Source: an uncultured Eubacterium sp. (GTDB lineage: Bacteria > Bacillota > Clostridia > Lachnospirales > Lachnospiraceae). Taken from it: 26,636 nt of DNA. Position 1 is the stretch's first letter; each line of letters opens with the position of its first letter. This document shows, one piece after another, positions 16,537 to 25,164 of this stretch. The position numbers were made by a program, and so were the translations under genes. The notes below the pieces were generated by a model. The model ran no database searches and had not been told where the DNA came from. It saw only the letters and a program-made list of their open reading frames with translations. The stretch is from positions 1 through 26,636 of the forward strand of contig URGC01000019.1 in the NCBI GenBank assembly GCA_900547255.1, written 5' to 3'.

Positions 16537-16595
16537 CACATTTTTTGAAAATTAATAACATAATTAATAACATAATGTAAGTGTCAAAATTCTTT

Positions 16596-16624
16596 TTGAC
16601 CGCAACATCATAATATGTTAAAAT
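16596..16624 (+). promoter_or_regulatory. Promoter of trpS
   Basis: TTGACC (16596-16601), 17 bases, then TAAAAT (16619-16624). The roughly 75-nt leader has only a weak 7-bp pairing (GGACAGC with GCTGTTC) and no T-box. Confidence 0.75.
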
Positions 16625-16702
16625 CTAATATAAAGTATTTTGAATGGACAGCGGTCTATAAACATGGCAGGGGAGTAGCTGTTCGGAATGGAGTAATTGA
16701 AT

Positions 16703-17791
16703 ATGTCTAAGATTATATTAACAGGTGACAGACCTACAGGAAGACTTCATCTTGGTCATTATGTTGGTTCACTGAAGAGAAGAGTTGAACTACAGAATTC
16801 AGGTGAGTATGATAAAATATACATAATGATTGCTGATGCACAGGCACTGACAGATAATGCAGATAATCCAGAGAAGATAAGGCAGAATATAATAGAGGTT
16901 GCACTTGATTATTTATCAGTTGGAATAGATCCGGCTAAGACAGATATATTTATACAATCACAGATTCCACAGCTTACAGAGCTTACATTTTATTATATGA
17001 ATCTTGTTACAGTATCAAGATTGCAGCGTAATCCAACAGTTAAAAGTGAGATTGTAATGCGTAATTTTGAGACAAGCATACCAGTGGGATTTTTTACATA
17101 CCCTATAAGCCAGGCATCTGATATAACAGCATTCAAGGCTACTACAGTTCCAGCAGGTGAAGATCAGGAGCCTATGATTGAGCAGGCAAGAGAGATAGTA
17201 AGAAAGTTCAATTCTGTATATGGAGAGACACTTGTTGAGCCAAGTATTCTTTTACCAGATAATAAAGCCTGCTTAAGACTCCCTGGTACAGATGGCAAAG
17301 CTAAGATGAGTAAGTCATTAGGCAATTGTATCTATCTTTCAGATAAACCTGAGGATGTCAAGAAGAAGGTTATGAGCATGTATACAGACCCGGACCATAT
17401 CAGAGTTGAAGATCCTGGTAAGATTGAGGGCAATACAGTATTTACATATCTTGATGCATTTTGCAGCGATGAAGATTTTGCAGAATTCCTTCCAGATTAT
17501 AGCTGTCTTGATGAGTTAAAGGAGCATTATCAGAAGGGCGGTCTTGGTGATGTCAAGGTTAAGAAGTTCCTTCTCAATGTTCTTAATAAGGAGCTTGAGC
17601 CAATAAGACAGAGAAGACATGAGTATGAGAAGGATATCCCAGAAGTATATAACATTTTACAGAGGGGAACTAAGGTAGCTTATGCCGCAGCTCAGGAGAC
17701 ATTAGAGGAAGTTAAGGCTTCTATGAGAATTAACTACTTTGATGATAAAGAGCTTATCAAGGTTCAGAGCGAAAAATATAAGGGTGAATAA
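16703..17791 (+). CDS. trpS: Tryptophan-tRNA ligase
   Basis: Class I synthetase that loads tryptophan on tRNA-Trp in the cytoplasm. It has 362 residues, somewhat longer than the 330 typical of B. subtilis. The ATP-binding HIGH-type motif is LHLGH near residue 15. KMSKSLGN marks the second signature, and GEDQEP lies between them. The ATG at 16703 is chosen because a TGGAG lies nine bases upstream. An in-frame TTG six bases earlier is too close to it. The gene is monocistronic, with its own promoter and a strong terminator. Confidence 0.96.
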   Translation: MSKIILTGDRPTGRLHLGHYVGSLKRRVELQNSGEYDKIYIMIADAQALTDNADNPEKIRQNIIEVALDYLSVGIDPAKTDIFIQSQIPQLTELTFYYMNLVTVSRLQRNPTVKSEIVMRNFETSIPVGFFTYPISQASDITAFKATTVPAGEDQEPMIEQAREIVRKFNSVYGETLVEPSILLPDNKACLRLPGTDGKAKMSKSLGNCIYLSDKPEDVKKKVMSMYTDPDHIRVEDPGKIEGNTVFTYLDAFCSDEDFAEFLPDYSCLDELKEHYQKGGLGDVKVKKFLLNVLNKELEPIRQRRHEYEKDIPEVYNILQRGTKVAYAAAQETLEEVKASMRINYFDDKELIKVQSEKYKGE

Positions 17792-17799
17792 TATTGCAG

Positions 17800-17834
17800 G
17801 CTGTCTGTCACATATTGTGGCGGACAGCTTTTTT
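17800..17834 (+). terminator. Terminator of trpS
   Basis: A 13-bp stem with two G:U pairs (17800-17812 with 17816-17828), a three-base loop and six T residues. Confidence 0.85.
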
Positions 17835-17897
17835 ACAGCCTGAAGGTCTGCATGATTAATTTGAAGAATTATTCTGTAAACGTATAGCTGAATTACT

Positions 17898-17923
17898 TAT
17901 ATTTTTAGAAATTGTGCCGATAA
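17898..17923 (+). promoter_or_regulatory. Sigma-28/sigma-D-like promoter
   Basis: GCCGATAA (17916-17923) matches the flagellar-type -10 consensus GCCGATAT at seven of eight positions. TATA (17898-17901) lies 14 bases upstream, where TAAA is expected. It is about 115 bases before the start of the following gene. Confidence 0.45.
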
Positions 17924-18037
17924 AGTTAATAGATAAATGATATTGTGTGCAGAAGTGATTTTGCACACAGCTTATGCGTAGCTGCATTGTACATGCTAAA
18001 GCAAATGGATTTGCGGATATTTTCAGGAGGAAATGGT

Positions 18038-19045
18038 ATGGTTATAAGTGGACAATCACTGCGGAATTCGTATATGACATCTAAGACATCATATGGTGGT
18101 TATAATAATGCTGTTAATAAAAATCAGCAGGATAATGCATCAGCTTCTAACAGTGATATCAGGAATATGAAGCGTATGCTTGCTAATGACAACCAGAATG
18201 TGGAGAATACAGTAAGAAGTACGAATTCAAGGTACAGCAGTATTCAGAGTTATGGAGACCAGTTAAGGGCTCAGAGACAGCAGTCAAAGGATACATCCCT
18301 TAAGATGAAAAAGTTAAAATATCATTTTAAGGATATGTCATCAAGGATATTAAGGAGCAAGACCTCAGCGACAGCCAGACAGGTTGCAAGTCAGGCAAGA
18401 AGAGAGGTTTTGAGGCTCAAAAGAGAGAAACAGAGTGGCAATTATGACACTGATGATATAGATGCAGCAATCACACATGCAAAGGCAATGGAGCGTGTCG
18501 CAAAGAAGAAGGTTAAGCATCTTGAAGAGGAAGAGATGGCAAAGGTATCTGGTGGAGTATGTGCATCAGATGAGATAGATAGAGAAGAAAAGCAGAAAAT
18601 CAGTGAAGATGACTACAATAATGATGAGTACTATGATGAGTATGACGACACAGCATATGATGACAGTAATACAGAGTATTACAATGTGGATGGAATGTCA
18701 GTCAGTTTAGATGAGATGATGCAGGAAATGTCAGAAGGCATGAAGGCTATGCTCAGTGAGATGGGGCTTGATGAATTATTTGGAGAATCTACGGCCGGAG
18801 TAGATATGGATCCGCAGGATCTTAAAGAGCTTAAAATAAAGCATCGTAATAAAGAGATGAAAGAAATAGTTAAGGCTGATTCAGAATATCTGAAGGCAGT
18901 GTTTAACAATCTTGAAAAAAGTTCGTCTAATCCATCACCGGTAAGCCTTGGCAGTGGTACAGGCGCAGTTACTGGTGGAGCCATAGGTGGGGTCACAGGT
19001 GCTGTTGGAGTAAGTGCCGCATCAGTTATTGATGTAACATTATGA
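18038..19045 (+). CDS. Unrecognised coiled-coil protein with Gly-rich tail
   Basis: A 335-residue protein from the ATG at 18038, chosen because AGGAGG lies at 18025-18030. Upstream in-frame codons lack a ribosome site. Residues 1-45 are Ser/Asn/Tyr-rich. About 45-180 are strongly charged and helical, with many Lys/Arg/Gln. About 185-225 is an acidic Asp/Tyr-rich run. A Met-rich helix follows at about 227-250, and the last 40 residues are Gly/Ser/Val-rich. There is no signal peptide or membrane helix, and the single cysteine is isolated. I do not recognise a family. The sigma-28-like promoter suggests a motility-stage role, which is inference only. Confidence 0.8.
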   Translation: MVISGQSLRNSYMTSKTSYGGYNNAVNKNQQDNASASNSDIRNMKRMLANDNQNVENTVRSTNSRYSSIQSYGDQLRAQRQQSKDTSLKMKKLKYHFKDMSSRILRSKTSATARQVASQARREVLRLKREKQSGNYDTDDIDAAITHAKAMERVAKKKVKHLEEEEMAKVSGGVCASDEIDREEKQKISEDDYNNDEYYDEYDDTAYDDSNTEYYNVDGMSVSLDEMMQEMSEGMKAMLSEMGLDELFGESTAGVDMDPQDLKELKIKHRNKEMKEIVKADSEYLKAVFNNLEKSSSNPSPVSLGSGTGAVTGGAIGGVTGAVGVSAASVIDVTL

Positions 19046-19082
19046 TGTGGTTGATGAAGTATTAAAATAAAAATTTAAAATT

Positions 19083-19196
19083 AAAAAAGCTGTTTGTGGT
19101 TGTGATATGAACACTTATTGCTGGGCATTGCTGGACATTTTTGTCTGGCAAACTGGCAAAGAGGAAGATATCATGAGCAGACAGCTTTTTTGTTTT
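19083..19196 (+). terminator. Long composite terminator hairpin
   Basis: An 11-bp outer stem (19083-19093 with 19181-19191) encloses a second long stem (19119-19135 with 19143-19158) containing G:U pairs, and further partial pairing between. It ends in a T-rich run. This is longer than a normal intrinsic terminator. The remaining 100 bases before the next gene are AT-rich with no firm promoter. Confidence 0.6.
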
Positions 19197-19302
19197 TGCA
19201 CATTTTTTAAAAATATTCAACTAAATATTAAACTAATTTATCTTCTGCCTCGTATATACAAGCAGATAGGAAAATACACAAGCTTGGATGGAGGGGAGAC
19301 TT

Positions 19303-20331
19303 ATGAATACTTCAAATGATTTAAAAGCGGCAATCATAAGAAGGAGAAAGAGAAGAGCAAGAAGAAAAAGAATACTTGTAGGAAGTGTATCAATGATGCT
19401 TGTTCTTCTTGCGATATGTACTCTTATAGTTGCAGTTAAGAGCAATGGCGAGGTGTATGCCAGCGGTGGAACTACTGACATAACAGGCGAAGTCCCTAAG
19501 ACAACTGCACATGAAGCAGCATCTGAATCAGCTTCCCATGTAACACAGCCAGCGACTAAGGCAACAGAAGCGGTTACGGAAACCCTGGCTCCTGTACAGA
19601 CTACACAGGCGGCAACGAAAGCAACAGTAAGCCAGACAACGAAAGCAGCCCAGTCTGTGGCTGATAGTAATACTCAAAATTCTACTAAGAGCACTACGCA
19701 GGCTGCGACAAAGTCAACACAGACAACTGCACAGTCAACTCAGAGTAGTGGAAAAAGCTATAAGTTAAGCGGCTTTAAGTGGGTAAATCAATATCCAGAG
19801 CTTCCAACTGGTTGTGAGATAACAGCTCTTACATCTGTTCTTAATTATTATGGCTACAATGTCAAGAAAGAGACTATGGCAGACGATTATCTTAAAAAGG
19901 GCAGTGGAAGCTTTTATGAGATGTTTCTTGGCAACCCAAGGAAAAAAAAAGGCAGTTACGGATGTATGGCACAGCCGATAGCTGATGCGGCTAATCTTTA
20001 TTTTAAGAAAAATTCAATATCAAGAAAAGCTGTCAATATCAGCGGCAGTGAATTTGATAAGGTGTTGGATTATGTGGCAGAAGGATATCCTGTGATTGTG
20101 TGGAATACCATCAATATGAAGTCGGCATATGAATCAAAGAAGCTTGTTTTAGGTGGCAAGACATATACATGGATTGCACCAGAGCACTGTGTTGTTGTGA
20201 TAGGATTTGACCGTGATGCTAATGAGGTGTATGTGGCAGACCCTGCATCCGGTCTTGTTACAAGGAATTTAAGCATATTTAAGCAAAGATACAATTCGCT
20301 CAAGAAACAGGCAGTATATATAACTAAGTAG
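19303..20331 (+). CDS. Membrane-anchored C39-like cysteine peptidase
   Basis: A 342-residue surface protein. A very basic N-terminus (RRRKRRARRKR, from residue 13) precedes one hydrophobic segment (about 25-45), so it is probably an inside-to-outside anchor or uncleaved signal. A Thr/Ala/Gln/Ser-rich spacer with TTQAATK-like repeats follows (about 57-150). The C-terminal Peptidase_C39_2-type domain (about 155-342) has the nucleophile in PTGCEITAL (C171), the histidine in PEHCVVVIGFD (H295) and the acid in VADP (D313). GGAGGGGA five bases before ATG 19303 fixes the start over the ATG at 19288. It may process or cleave surface proteins or peptides. The substrate is unknown. A run of nine A residues lies at 19942-19950. 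Confidence 0.85.
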   Translation: MNTSNDLKAAIIRRRKRRARRKRILVGSVSMMLVLLAICTLIVAVKSNGEVYASGGTTDITGEVPKTTAHEAASESASHVTQPATKATEAVTETLAPVQTTQAATKATVSQTTKAAQSVADSNTQNSTKSTTQAATKSTQTTAQSTQSSGKSYKLSGFKWVNQYPELPTGCEITALTSVLNYYGYNVKKETMADDYLKKGSGSFYEMFLGNPRKKKGSYGCMAQPIADAANLYFKKNSISRKAVNISGSEFDKVLDYVAEGYPVIVWNTINMKSAYESKKLVLGGKTYTWIAPEHCVVVIGFDRDANEVYVADPASGLVTRNLSIFKQRYNSLKKQAVYITK

Positions 20332-20337
20332 AATTTA

Positions 20338-20412
20338 ATAACCCGGTACCGAACTGTTATCCAAGTTGGATTAGGAAACAACTGATTGGAAACATGTTTA
20401 GTACCGGGTTAT
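20338..20412. terminator. Bidirectional stem-loop between convergent genes
   Basis: ATAACCCGGTAC (20338-20349) pairs perfectly with GTACCGGGTTAT (20401-20412) across a 51-base loop, between the stops of the peptidase and lactonase genes. Confidence 0.6.
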
Positions 20413-20416
20413 CTTA

Positions 20417-21469
20417 TTATTCGCTGACTTTTAATACAACCATATTATTAGGCTTTGAGAGCTTTATCTCAGGTCCGTTCATAACTATAAGACCCTTCTC
20501 AAAATTGATTGTGAAATCAGTGATTGAATTGCCCTCATTGTTCATGGATAAAAGGTGTTTATTGTCAGGAAACATTGCTATGTACTTAGGATAATCACCA
20601 CTTATAGGGAGTGATGAGATGGTGCTAAGTAAGCCTGTGCCTTTATCAACTGCATAAATTGTGACAGTGTTGTCTCCTGCATTGGAACATATCAGGTTAT
20701 TGCCTGAATTAGCGAATATAAGGCTTGCAGCAGAACTGTTGCTCTTGTGTCCCTTTCTTACAGTGAAGATATTCTGAATCATCTCAAAACGTCCTGTCTC
20801 GGCTGTTTTATCATAAGAATATACATTGATATAATTTTTAAGTTCACATAATACGTAGGCGAATTTGCCATCCTCGCTGAATATCATCTGTCTAGGTGCA
20901 GATTCAAGCTGTGAACGGATTATATCATATAACTTAATCTTACCAGTGCGGTGGTTGAATTCATATAATTTAATCTGGTCGATTCCAGGGTCGCATACAC
21001 ACAGAAGATCTTCATCAGGTGTGAATACAGACCAGCTTATATGAGGGCGGAAGTTGCGTTCAGCGATGCTTCCTAAGCCCTTGTGGAATACCTCGTCTGT
21101 GATGTCGCCAACTCGTCCGTCTTTTTTAAGTGCGAGGACTGTTATCTTGCCATCATGGTAACCAGATACTACAAGAAATGTATCATCCTTGGTTATGCTG
21201 ATATGACATCCCCTCATTCCATTGATAGAAGCTACATTGAGCTGTTCAAGCTCGCCGTTTTCCTTGATTGCATAAGAGGCAACACCCTGATCGCATATTG
21301 CGTATAGATATTTGTGATTGTGGGATACAGCTATGTAAGAAGGATTATCCAGCTCATATTCATTACGCTTGGTAATTCGTCCCTTCTCAACATCCATGTC
21401 ATATAAATATATACCCTTGCTGGATTCATGTGTGTAAGTTCCAACATATGCAACGTATTTTTCACCCAT
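20417..21469 (-). CDS. Lactonase-family seven-bladed beta-propeller protein
   Basis: A 350-residue protein of the lactonase / 6-phosphogluconolactonase (YbhE-type) family, usual length. The N-terminus has YVAYVGTYTHESSKGIYLYDMD, with regularly spaced blade repeats such as NPSYIAVSHNHKYLYA, GCHISITKDDTFLVVSGY, RPHISWSVFTPDEDLLCV and YPKYIAMFPDNKHLLSMN. It is cytoplasmic with no signal peptide. The family includes hydrolases of 6-phosphogluconolactone, but many members have other or unknown substrates. No pentose phosphate gene is adjacent, so I keep the name at family level. AAAGGA lies about ten bases before the ATG. It is a single gene, convergent with the peptidase. Confidence 0.88.
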   Translation of the reverse strand: MGEKYVAYVGTYTHESSKGIYLYDMDVEKGRITKRNEYELDNPSYIAVSHNHKYLYAICDQGVASYAIKENGELEQLNVASINGMRGCHISITKDDTFLVVSGYHDGKITVLALKKDGRVGDITDEVFHKGLGSIAERNFRPHISWSVFTPDEDLLCVCDPGIDQIKLYEFNHRTGKIKLYDIIRSQLESAPRQMIFSEDGKFAYVLCELKNYINVYSYDKTAETGRFEMIQNIFTVRKGHKSNSSAASLIFANSGNNLICSNAGDNTVTIYAVDKGTGLLSTISSLPISGDYPKYIAMFPDNKHLLSMNNEGNSITDFTINFEKGLIVMNGPEIKLSKPNNMVVLKVSE

Positions 21470-21577
21470 AATATTTCAGTCCTTTCTTTATGCGTAAATA
21501 TAATCAGTAATAACCCAAATTCATATATAATATATTCTAATCCATTTCTATAGCTTTTTCAAGTGTACTGTAATGGT

Positions 21578-21835
21578 TCAGGTACACTTGTGGGTTATTT
21601 TTTCAGTATTTACTTCTACAAGGACTGCATCGGGTCCGATACATTTGACACATTTGAAGGGAATTACATACTCTATGTCTCTGCCGAACATGCCGCAGAT
21701 GCGTCCGGGACCCGGTACGATAAGAGACTCGACACATCCGCTGCATACATCAAATTCAATATCACACACTGTGCCAAGAATCTTGCAGTCACAGGCGTTG
21801 ATGACATCTTTATTTCTAAGCTCGCATACTCTCAT
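21578..21835 (-). CDS. ylmC: YlmC/YmxH-family PRC-barrel sporulation protein
   Basis: An 85-residue protein with the YlmC/YmxH signature MRVCELRNKDVINACDCKIL and a PRC-barrel-like beta fold. Four cysteines in the middle and end (VCSGC, KCVKC) could bind a metal, as in some clostridial members. I start at ATG 21835 because it gives the family's usual N-terminus. The in-frame TTG at 21871 adds 12 atypical residues. The ribosome site is weak. It lies 40 bases downstream of sigG on the same strand, the same order as in B. subtilis and clostridia. The precise role is not established. Confidence 0.85.
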   Translation of the reverse strand: MRVCELRNKDVINACDCKILGTVCDIEFDVCSGCVESLIVPGPGRICGMFGRDIEYVIPFKCVKCIGPDAVLVEVNTEKITHKCT

Positions 21836-21875
21836 AATATATCCATGATTGGTTTTATATAGTATATTCAAAATG

Positions 21876-22655
21876 CTATGATAATGTGTTTCTCATGGCG
21901 CGCAGGGCACATTTTTCAAGACGGCTTACCTGAGCCTGTGATATGCCAATCTCTGCGGCTGTCTCCATCTGCGTTTTGCCATCAAAATAGCGCATATTTA
22001 TTATCTGGCGTTCCCTGTCTGACAGTCTGGAAAGGGCATCCTTTAAGGCAAGATTATTAACGACAGTGTCCTCCTGATTTTTCTTATCTTTAATCTGGTC
22101 GTACAGGCATAACGTGTCATTGCCGTCTGTATATAGCGGCTCATAGATTGATACCGGGCTTTGTATTGCCTCAAGAGCCATGACAATATCTTCGCGGTCA
22201 ATGCCTATCTCATTGGCTATTTCTGTGATGGTAGGGTCTTTCTGTGTTGCGGCAGTAAGCAGTTCTTTTGCTTTCAATGCCTTGTATGCGGTGTCTCTTA
22301 CGGAGCGGCTTACACGTATAGGATTAGTGGAATCTCTTAAATAACGCTTAATCTCACCCATGATCATTGGAACCGCGTAAGTTGAAAACTGGACATTCTG
22401 TGATATATCGAAATTGTCTATGGCCTTAATCATGCCGACACATCCAATCTGGAAAAGGTCATCTATGTCTTCACCAGACTGGGAAAAACGGTGGGCGATG
22501 CTTAATACAAGGCGGAGATTTCCCTGAATGAATTTTTCTCTTGCATCATTGTCGCCAGCTTTAATTCTCTTTAAAAGTTCTTCTTTTTCTTTGGCATTTA
22601 GTAGTGGCAGTGTAGATGTGTTAACACCACATATCTCGACTTTGTATGAAGCCAT
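21876..22655 (-). CDS. sigG: RNA polymerase sporulation sigma factor SigG
   Basis: Late forespore sigma factor that directs RNA polymerase to spore protection and germination genes. It has 259 residues, usual length. The N-terminus KVEICGVNTSTLPLL is diagnostic for SigG (an anti-sigma contact region). Region 2 shows GNLRLVLSIAHRF, DDLFQIGCVGMIKAIDNFD and FSTYAVPMIMGEIKRYLRD. Region 4 shows LSDRERQIINMRYFDGKTQ and the helix-turn-helix GISQAQVSRLEK. GGAGG lies five bases before ATG 22655. An in-frame GTG at 22661 overlaps this site and is unlikely. It is transcribed away from nrdR and followed by ylmC. I could not find a convincing sigma-F/G promoter in the 90-bp upstream gap. Confidence 0.95.
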   Translation of the reverse strand: MASYKVEICGVNTSTLPLLNAKEKEELLKRIKAGDNDAREKFIQGNLRLVLSIAHRFSQSGEDIDDLFQIGCVGMIKAIDNFDISQNVQFSTYAVPMIMGEIKRYLRDSTNPIRVSRSVRDTAYKALKAKELLTAATQKDPTITEIANEIGIDREDIVMALEAIQSPVSIYEPLYTDGNDTLCLYDQIKDKKNQEDTVVNNLALKDALSRLSDRERQIINMRYFDGKTQMETAAEIGISQAQVSRLEKCALRAMRNTLS

Positions 22656-22745
22656 ATTCACCTCCGGTTTACATTAAATGTATCTATTGGATATGATTGC
22701 CGCATGAGTGATGTTTAATACTGGCAAGAATAACCATTTTCAATG

Positions 22746-22774
22746 TTGACCTGTGAGGGTTTTTTATTTATAAT
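22746..22774 (+). promoter_or_regulatory. Promoter of nrdR-yqeG-aro-efp
   Basis: TTGACC (22746-22751), exactly 17 bases, then perfect TATAAT (22769-22774). This is the strongest sigma-A promoter in the window, 35 bases before the nrdR start. Confidence 0.8.
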
Positions 22775-22808
22775 TTAATTTATATTTTTATGTTCGGAGG
22801 TAATAGAT

Positions 22809-23255
22809 TTGAAGTGTCCATTTTGCGGTAATGAGAATACTAAGGTTATAGATTCAAGACCAACTGACGACAGTGCAATCAGAAGAAGACGTCAGTGCGA
22901 GGCTTGTGGCAAGAGATTTACAACATATGAGAAGGTTGAGACTATGCCGCTTATTGTAATCAAGAAGGATAACAACAGAGAGCCATATGACAGGGAAAAG
23001 CTTGTGGCTGGTATTGTGCGTTCATGCCATAAGCGTCCGGTTTCACTCACAGCAATCAATTCAATGGTTGATGAGGTTGAGACACAGATATTCAACATGG
23101 GAGAGAAGGAGATTCCAACGACTACAATTGGCATGATAGTCATGGAGAAGTTAAAAGAGCTTGACGCTGTTGCATATGTAAGATTTGCATCAGTATACAG
23201 GGAGTTCAAGGATGTTAACACATTCATGGACGAGATTAAGAAAATTTTAAAATAA
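22809..23255 (+). CDS. nrdR: Transcriptional repressor NrdR (TTG start)
   Basis: A 148-residue repressor that senses ATP/dATP and controls ribonucleotide reductase genes by binding NrdR boxes. The zinc ribbon has C3, C6, C30 and C33, and MKCPFCGNENTKVIDSR is the classic N-terminus. An ATP-cone domain spans about 48-138 (PLIVIKKDNNREPYDREKL onwards). The start codon is TTG. GGAGG at 22796-22800 and the conserved first residues leave no better choice. It is the first gene of a co-directional run with yqeG 16 bases downstream. Confidence 0.95.
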   Translation: MKCPFCGNENTKVIDSRPTDDSAIRRRRQCEACGKRFTTYEKVETMPLIVIKKDNNREPYDREKLVAGIVRSCHKRPVSLTAINSMVDEVETQIFNMGEKEIPTTTIGMIVMEKLKELDAVAYVRFASVYREFKDVNTFMDEIKKILK

Positions 23256-23271
23256 TTAAAAGAGGTTTTTT

Positions 23272-23787
23272 GTGTTTAAATGTTTTTATCCAGACAGACT
23301 ATATGATTCTGCCTACGAGATTGAGTATGATAAGCTGTATCAGCAGGGCTACAGGGGAATAATTTTTGATGTAGATAACACTCTTGTAGAGCATGGTGCG
23401 CCAGTTAATAAGAAGGCGGCAGATTTATTTGCAGCACTTCAGAATATGGGATATGAGACATGTATCATATCTAATAACAGCGAGGAGCGTGTTAAGCCAT
23501 TAGCTGACAAGGTTAATTCCAAGTATGTCAGCAAGGCAGGTAAGCCATCACCTGTTAACTATTACAAGGCTATGGAGCTTATGAATACTGGACAGAGTAA
23601 TACTTTTTTTGTCGGCGACCAGATATTCACAGATGTGTGGGGAGCTAACAGGGCAGGAATCATGAGTATGCTTGTGAAGCCAATAGCTAAGCATGAAGAG
23701 ATTCAGATAGTGTTAAAGCGTTATCTTGAAAGAATAGTACTACATTTTTATAATAAGCAGGGCAGGAGTAAGAAGAGACATGAATAA
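23272..23787 (+). CDS. yqeG: YqeG-family HAD phosphatase (GTG start)
   Basis: A 171-residue HAD-superfamily hydrolase of the YqeG IIIA type, usual length. Motif I is DVDNTLV (33-39), motif II is SNNS (67-70), a lysine precedes PSP (K91), and motif III is GDQIFTD (115-121). Together these give a complete HAD active site. The physiological substrate is not established, though related proteins include phosphatidylglycerophosphate phosphatases. It starts with GTG behind AGAGG. It overlaps aroE by eight bases, so the two are coupled. In B. subtilis yqeG also neighbours aroD (shikimate dehydrogenase), which fits this context. Confidence 0.92.
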   Translation: MFKCFYPDRLYDSAYEIEYDKLYQQGYRGIIFDVDNTLVEHGAPVNKKAADLFAALQNMGYETCIISNNSEERVKPLADKVNSKYVSKAGKPSPVNYYKAMELMNTGQSNTFFVGDQIFTDVWGANRAGIMSMLVKPIAKHEEIQIVLKRYLERIVLHFYNKQGRSKKRHE

Positions 23788-24655
23788 TATTAAGGGTACA
23801 ACAAGAGTATGCGGACTTATCGGTAATCCGGTCGGACATTCAATATCACCGGTTATCCATAACACACTGGCAGATATAATGGGAATTGACCTTGTATATA
23901 CAACATTTAAGGTTGATGCAGGAGATGTTGCCACAGCGGTTAATGGTGCATATGCACTTGATATATTGGGACTTAATGTGACAGTTCCACATAAGCAGGC
24001 TGTTATGGATTCGCTTATAGATATCGACCCATTAGCGAAAGCGATAGGTGCAGTTAACACATTACAGAGATGCGATGGCGGTTACAAGGGATATAACACA
24101 GATATACTTGGTTTATCGCGCGAGCTTGATGATGAGGGAGTGCAGATTGCCGGCAATCCAGTTGTTATTCTGGGTGCTGGTGGTGCAGCGAGGGCGATTG
24201 CATTCTTATGTGCTTCTAGGAAAGCAGCATCTGTAAAGATTCTTAACAGAACTGTTGAGAAGGCACAGAATATTGCAGATGCAGTGAATGAATACTATAA
24301 GAGTGATATTGCAAGTGCAGACAGTATTGAGAAGGCGGCAGATATAGGAATTGATGGATATGTTGTGATTCAGACTACAAGTGTTGGCTTATATCCGGAT
24401 GTTGATGCTGTATCAGTTACAGCTCCTGAATTCTATGAGAAAGCTTCTGTAGGCGTTGATATTATATATAATCCATATACAACAAAATTCATGAAGCTTA
24501 TGAGAGAGCATGGCAAGATGGCGTATAACGGACTTAAAATGCTTCTGTATCAGGGAGTTGCTGCATTTGAGATATGGAACAGGTGCGAAGTGTCAAAAGA
24601 TATAGCTGACAGGGTGTATATCTCTATGAAGGAGGCACTTGGAATCAATGAATAA
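23780..24655 (+). CDS. aroE: Shikimate dehydrogenase (NADP+)
   Basis: Reduces 3-dehydroshikimate to shikimate with NADPH in the cytoplasm. It has 291 residues. Substrate-binding GHSISPVIHN (19-28), catalytic K72 in NVTVPHK, D108 in GYNTD, the nucleotide loop GAGGAARA (132-139), NRT, and NGLKMLLYQG near the C-terminus are all present. AGGAG lies upstream of the ATG inside the end of yqeG. The 3' end overlaps aroK by eight bases. It is followed by the shikimate kinase and dehydroquinase genes, so three consecutive-pathway enzymes are made from one message. Confidence 0.96.
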   Translation: MNNIKGTTRVCGLIGNPVGHSISPVIHNTLADIMGIDLVYTTFKVDAGDVATAVNGAYALDILGLNVTVPHKQAVMDSLIDIDPLAKAIGAVNTLQRCDGGYKGYNTDILGLSRELDDEGVQIAGNPVVILGAGGAARAIAFLCASRKAASVKILNRTVEKAQNIADAVNEYYKSDIASADSIEKAADIGIDGYVVIQTTSVGLYPDVDAVSVTAPEFYEKASVGVDIIYNPYTTKFMKLMREHGKMAYNGLKMLLYQGVAAFEIWNRCEVSKDIADRVYISMKEALGINE

Positions 24656-25160
24656 TGAAAGCATAGTGCTGATTGGATTCATGGGAAGCGGTAAGACGAC
24701 ACTTGGCAAATGGATAGCAAGGGAACATGGATATACATTTCTTGATACTGATGATATGATAGAGGAAGAGCAGCAGAGGTCAATCAATGATATATTTGCT
24801 AAGGAAGGCGAAGAATACTTCCGTGACCTGGAGACTGACATGATTAGAAGCCTGGCTGACAGGGATGACAAGGTTGTTATATCTGTAGGTGGAGGACTTC
24901 CGATAAGAGAAGCTAACAGGGAGCTTATGAGACATGTCGGAAAGGTTGTATACCTAAGAACTACTGTTGATGAGCTTGAGAAAAGATTAAAAGGCGATAC
25001 GAAACGTCCACTTCTTGCAGGTGGTAATGTAAGAGAGAAGATTATATCTCTTATGGACAAGCGTGAGGCACTTTATCTTGATGCGGCTGATATTGTGGTA
25101 GATACAACAGGAAAAAGATTTGAGCAGATATATGATATAATTAAACCAGTGGAGGAATAA
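24648..25160 (+). CDS. aroK: Shikimate kinase
   Basis: Phosphorylates shikimate at the 3-hydroxyl with ATP. It has 170 residues, usual length. The P-loop is GFMGSGKT (10-17). Shikimate-binding acids lie in DTDDMIE, a GGGLP motif follows, and the LID is GDTKRPLL. I take the ATG at 24648, which overlaps the aroE stop, with GGAGG at 24631-24635. The TTG at 24639 is too close to that site. The gene is translationally coupled to aroE and is followed after four bases by aroQ. Confidence 0.95.
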   Translation: MNNESIVLIGFMGSGKTTLGKWIAREHGYTFLDTDDMIEEEQQRSINDIFAKEGEEYFRDLETDMIRSLADRDDKVVISVGGGLPIREANRELMRHVGKVVYLRTTVDELEKRLKGDTKRPLLAGGNVREKIISLMDKREALYLDAADIVVDTTGKRFEQIYDIIKPVEE

Positions 25161-25164
25161 ATGT

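Noticed and set aside
16625..16702. A T-box or tryptophan attenuator before trpS
   Set aside because: The leader is only about 75 nt, with one weak pairing and no terminator or T-box core.
21560..21590. A 9-bp stem-loop at the end of ylmC as a terminator
   Set aside because: The ylmC stop lies in its loop, and on the minus strand an A-run rather than a T-run follows. Its role cannot be supported.
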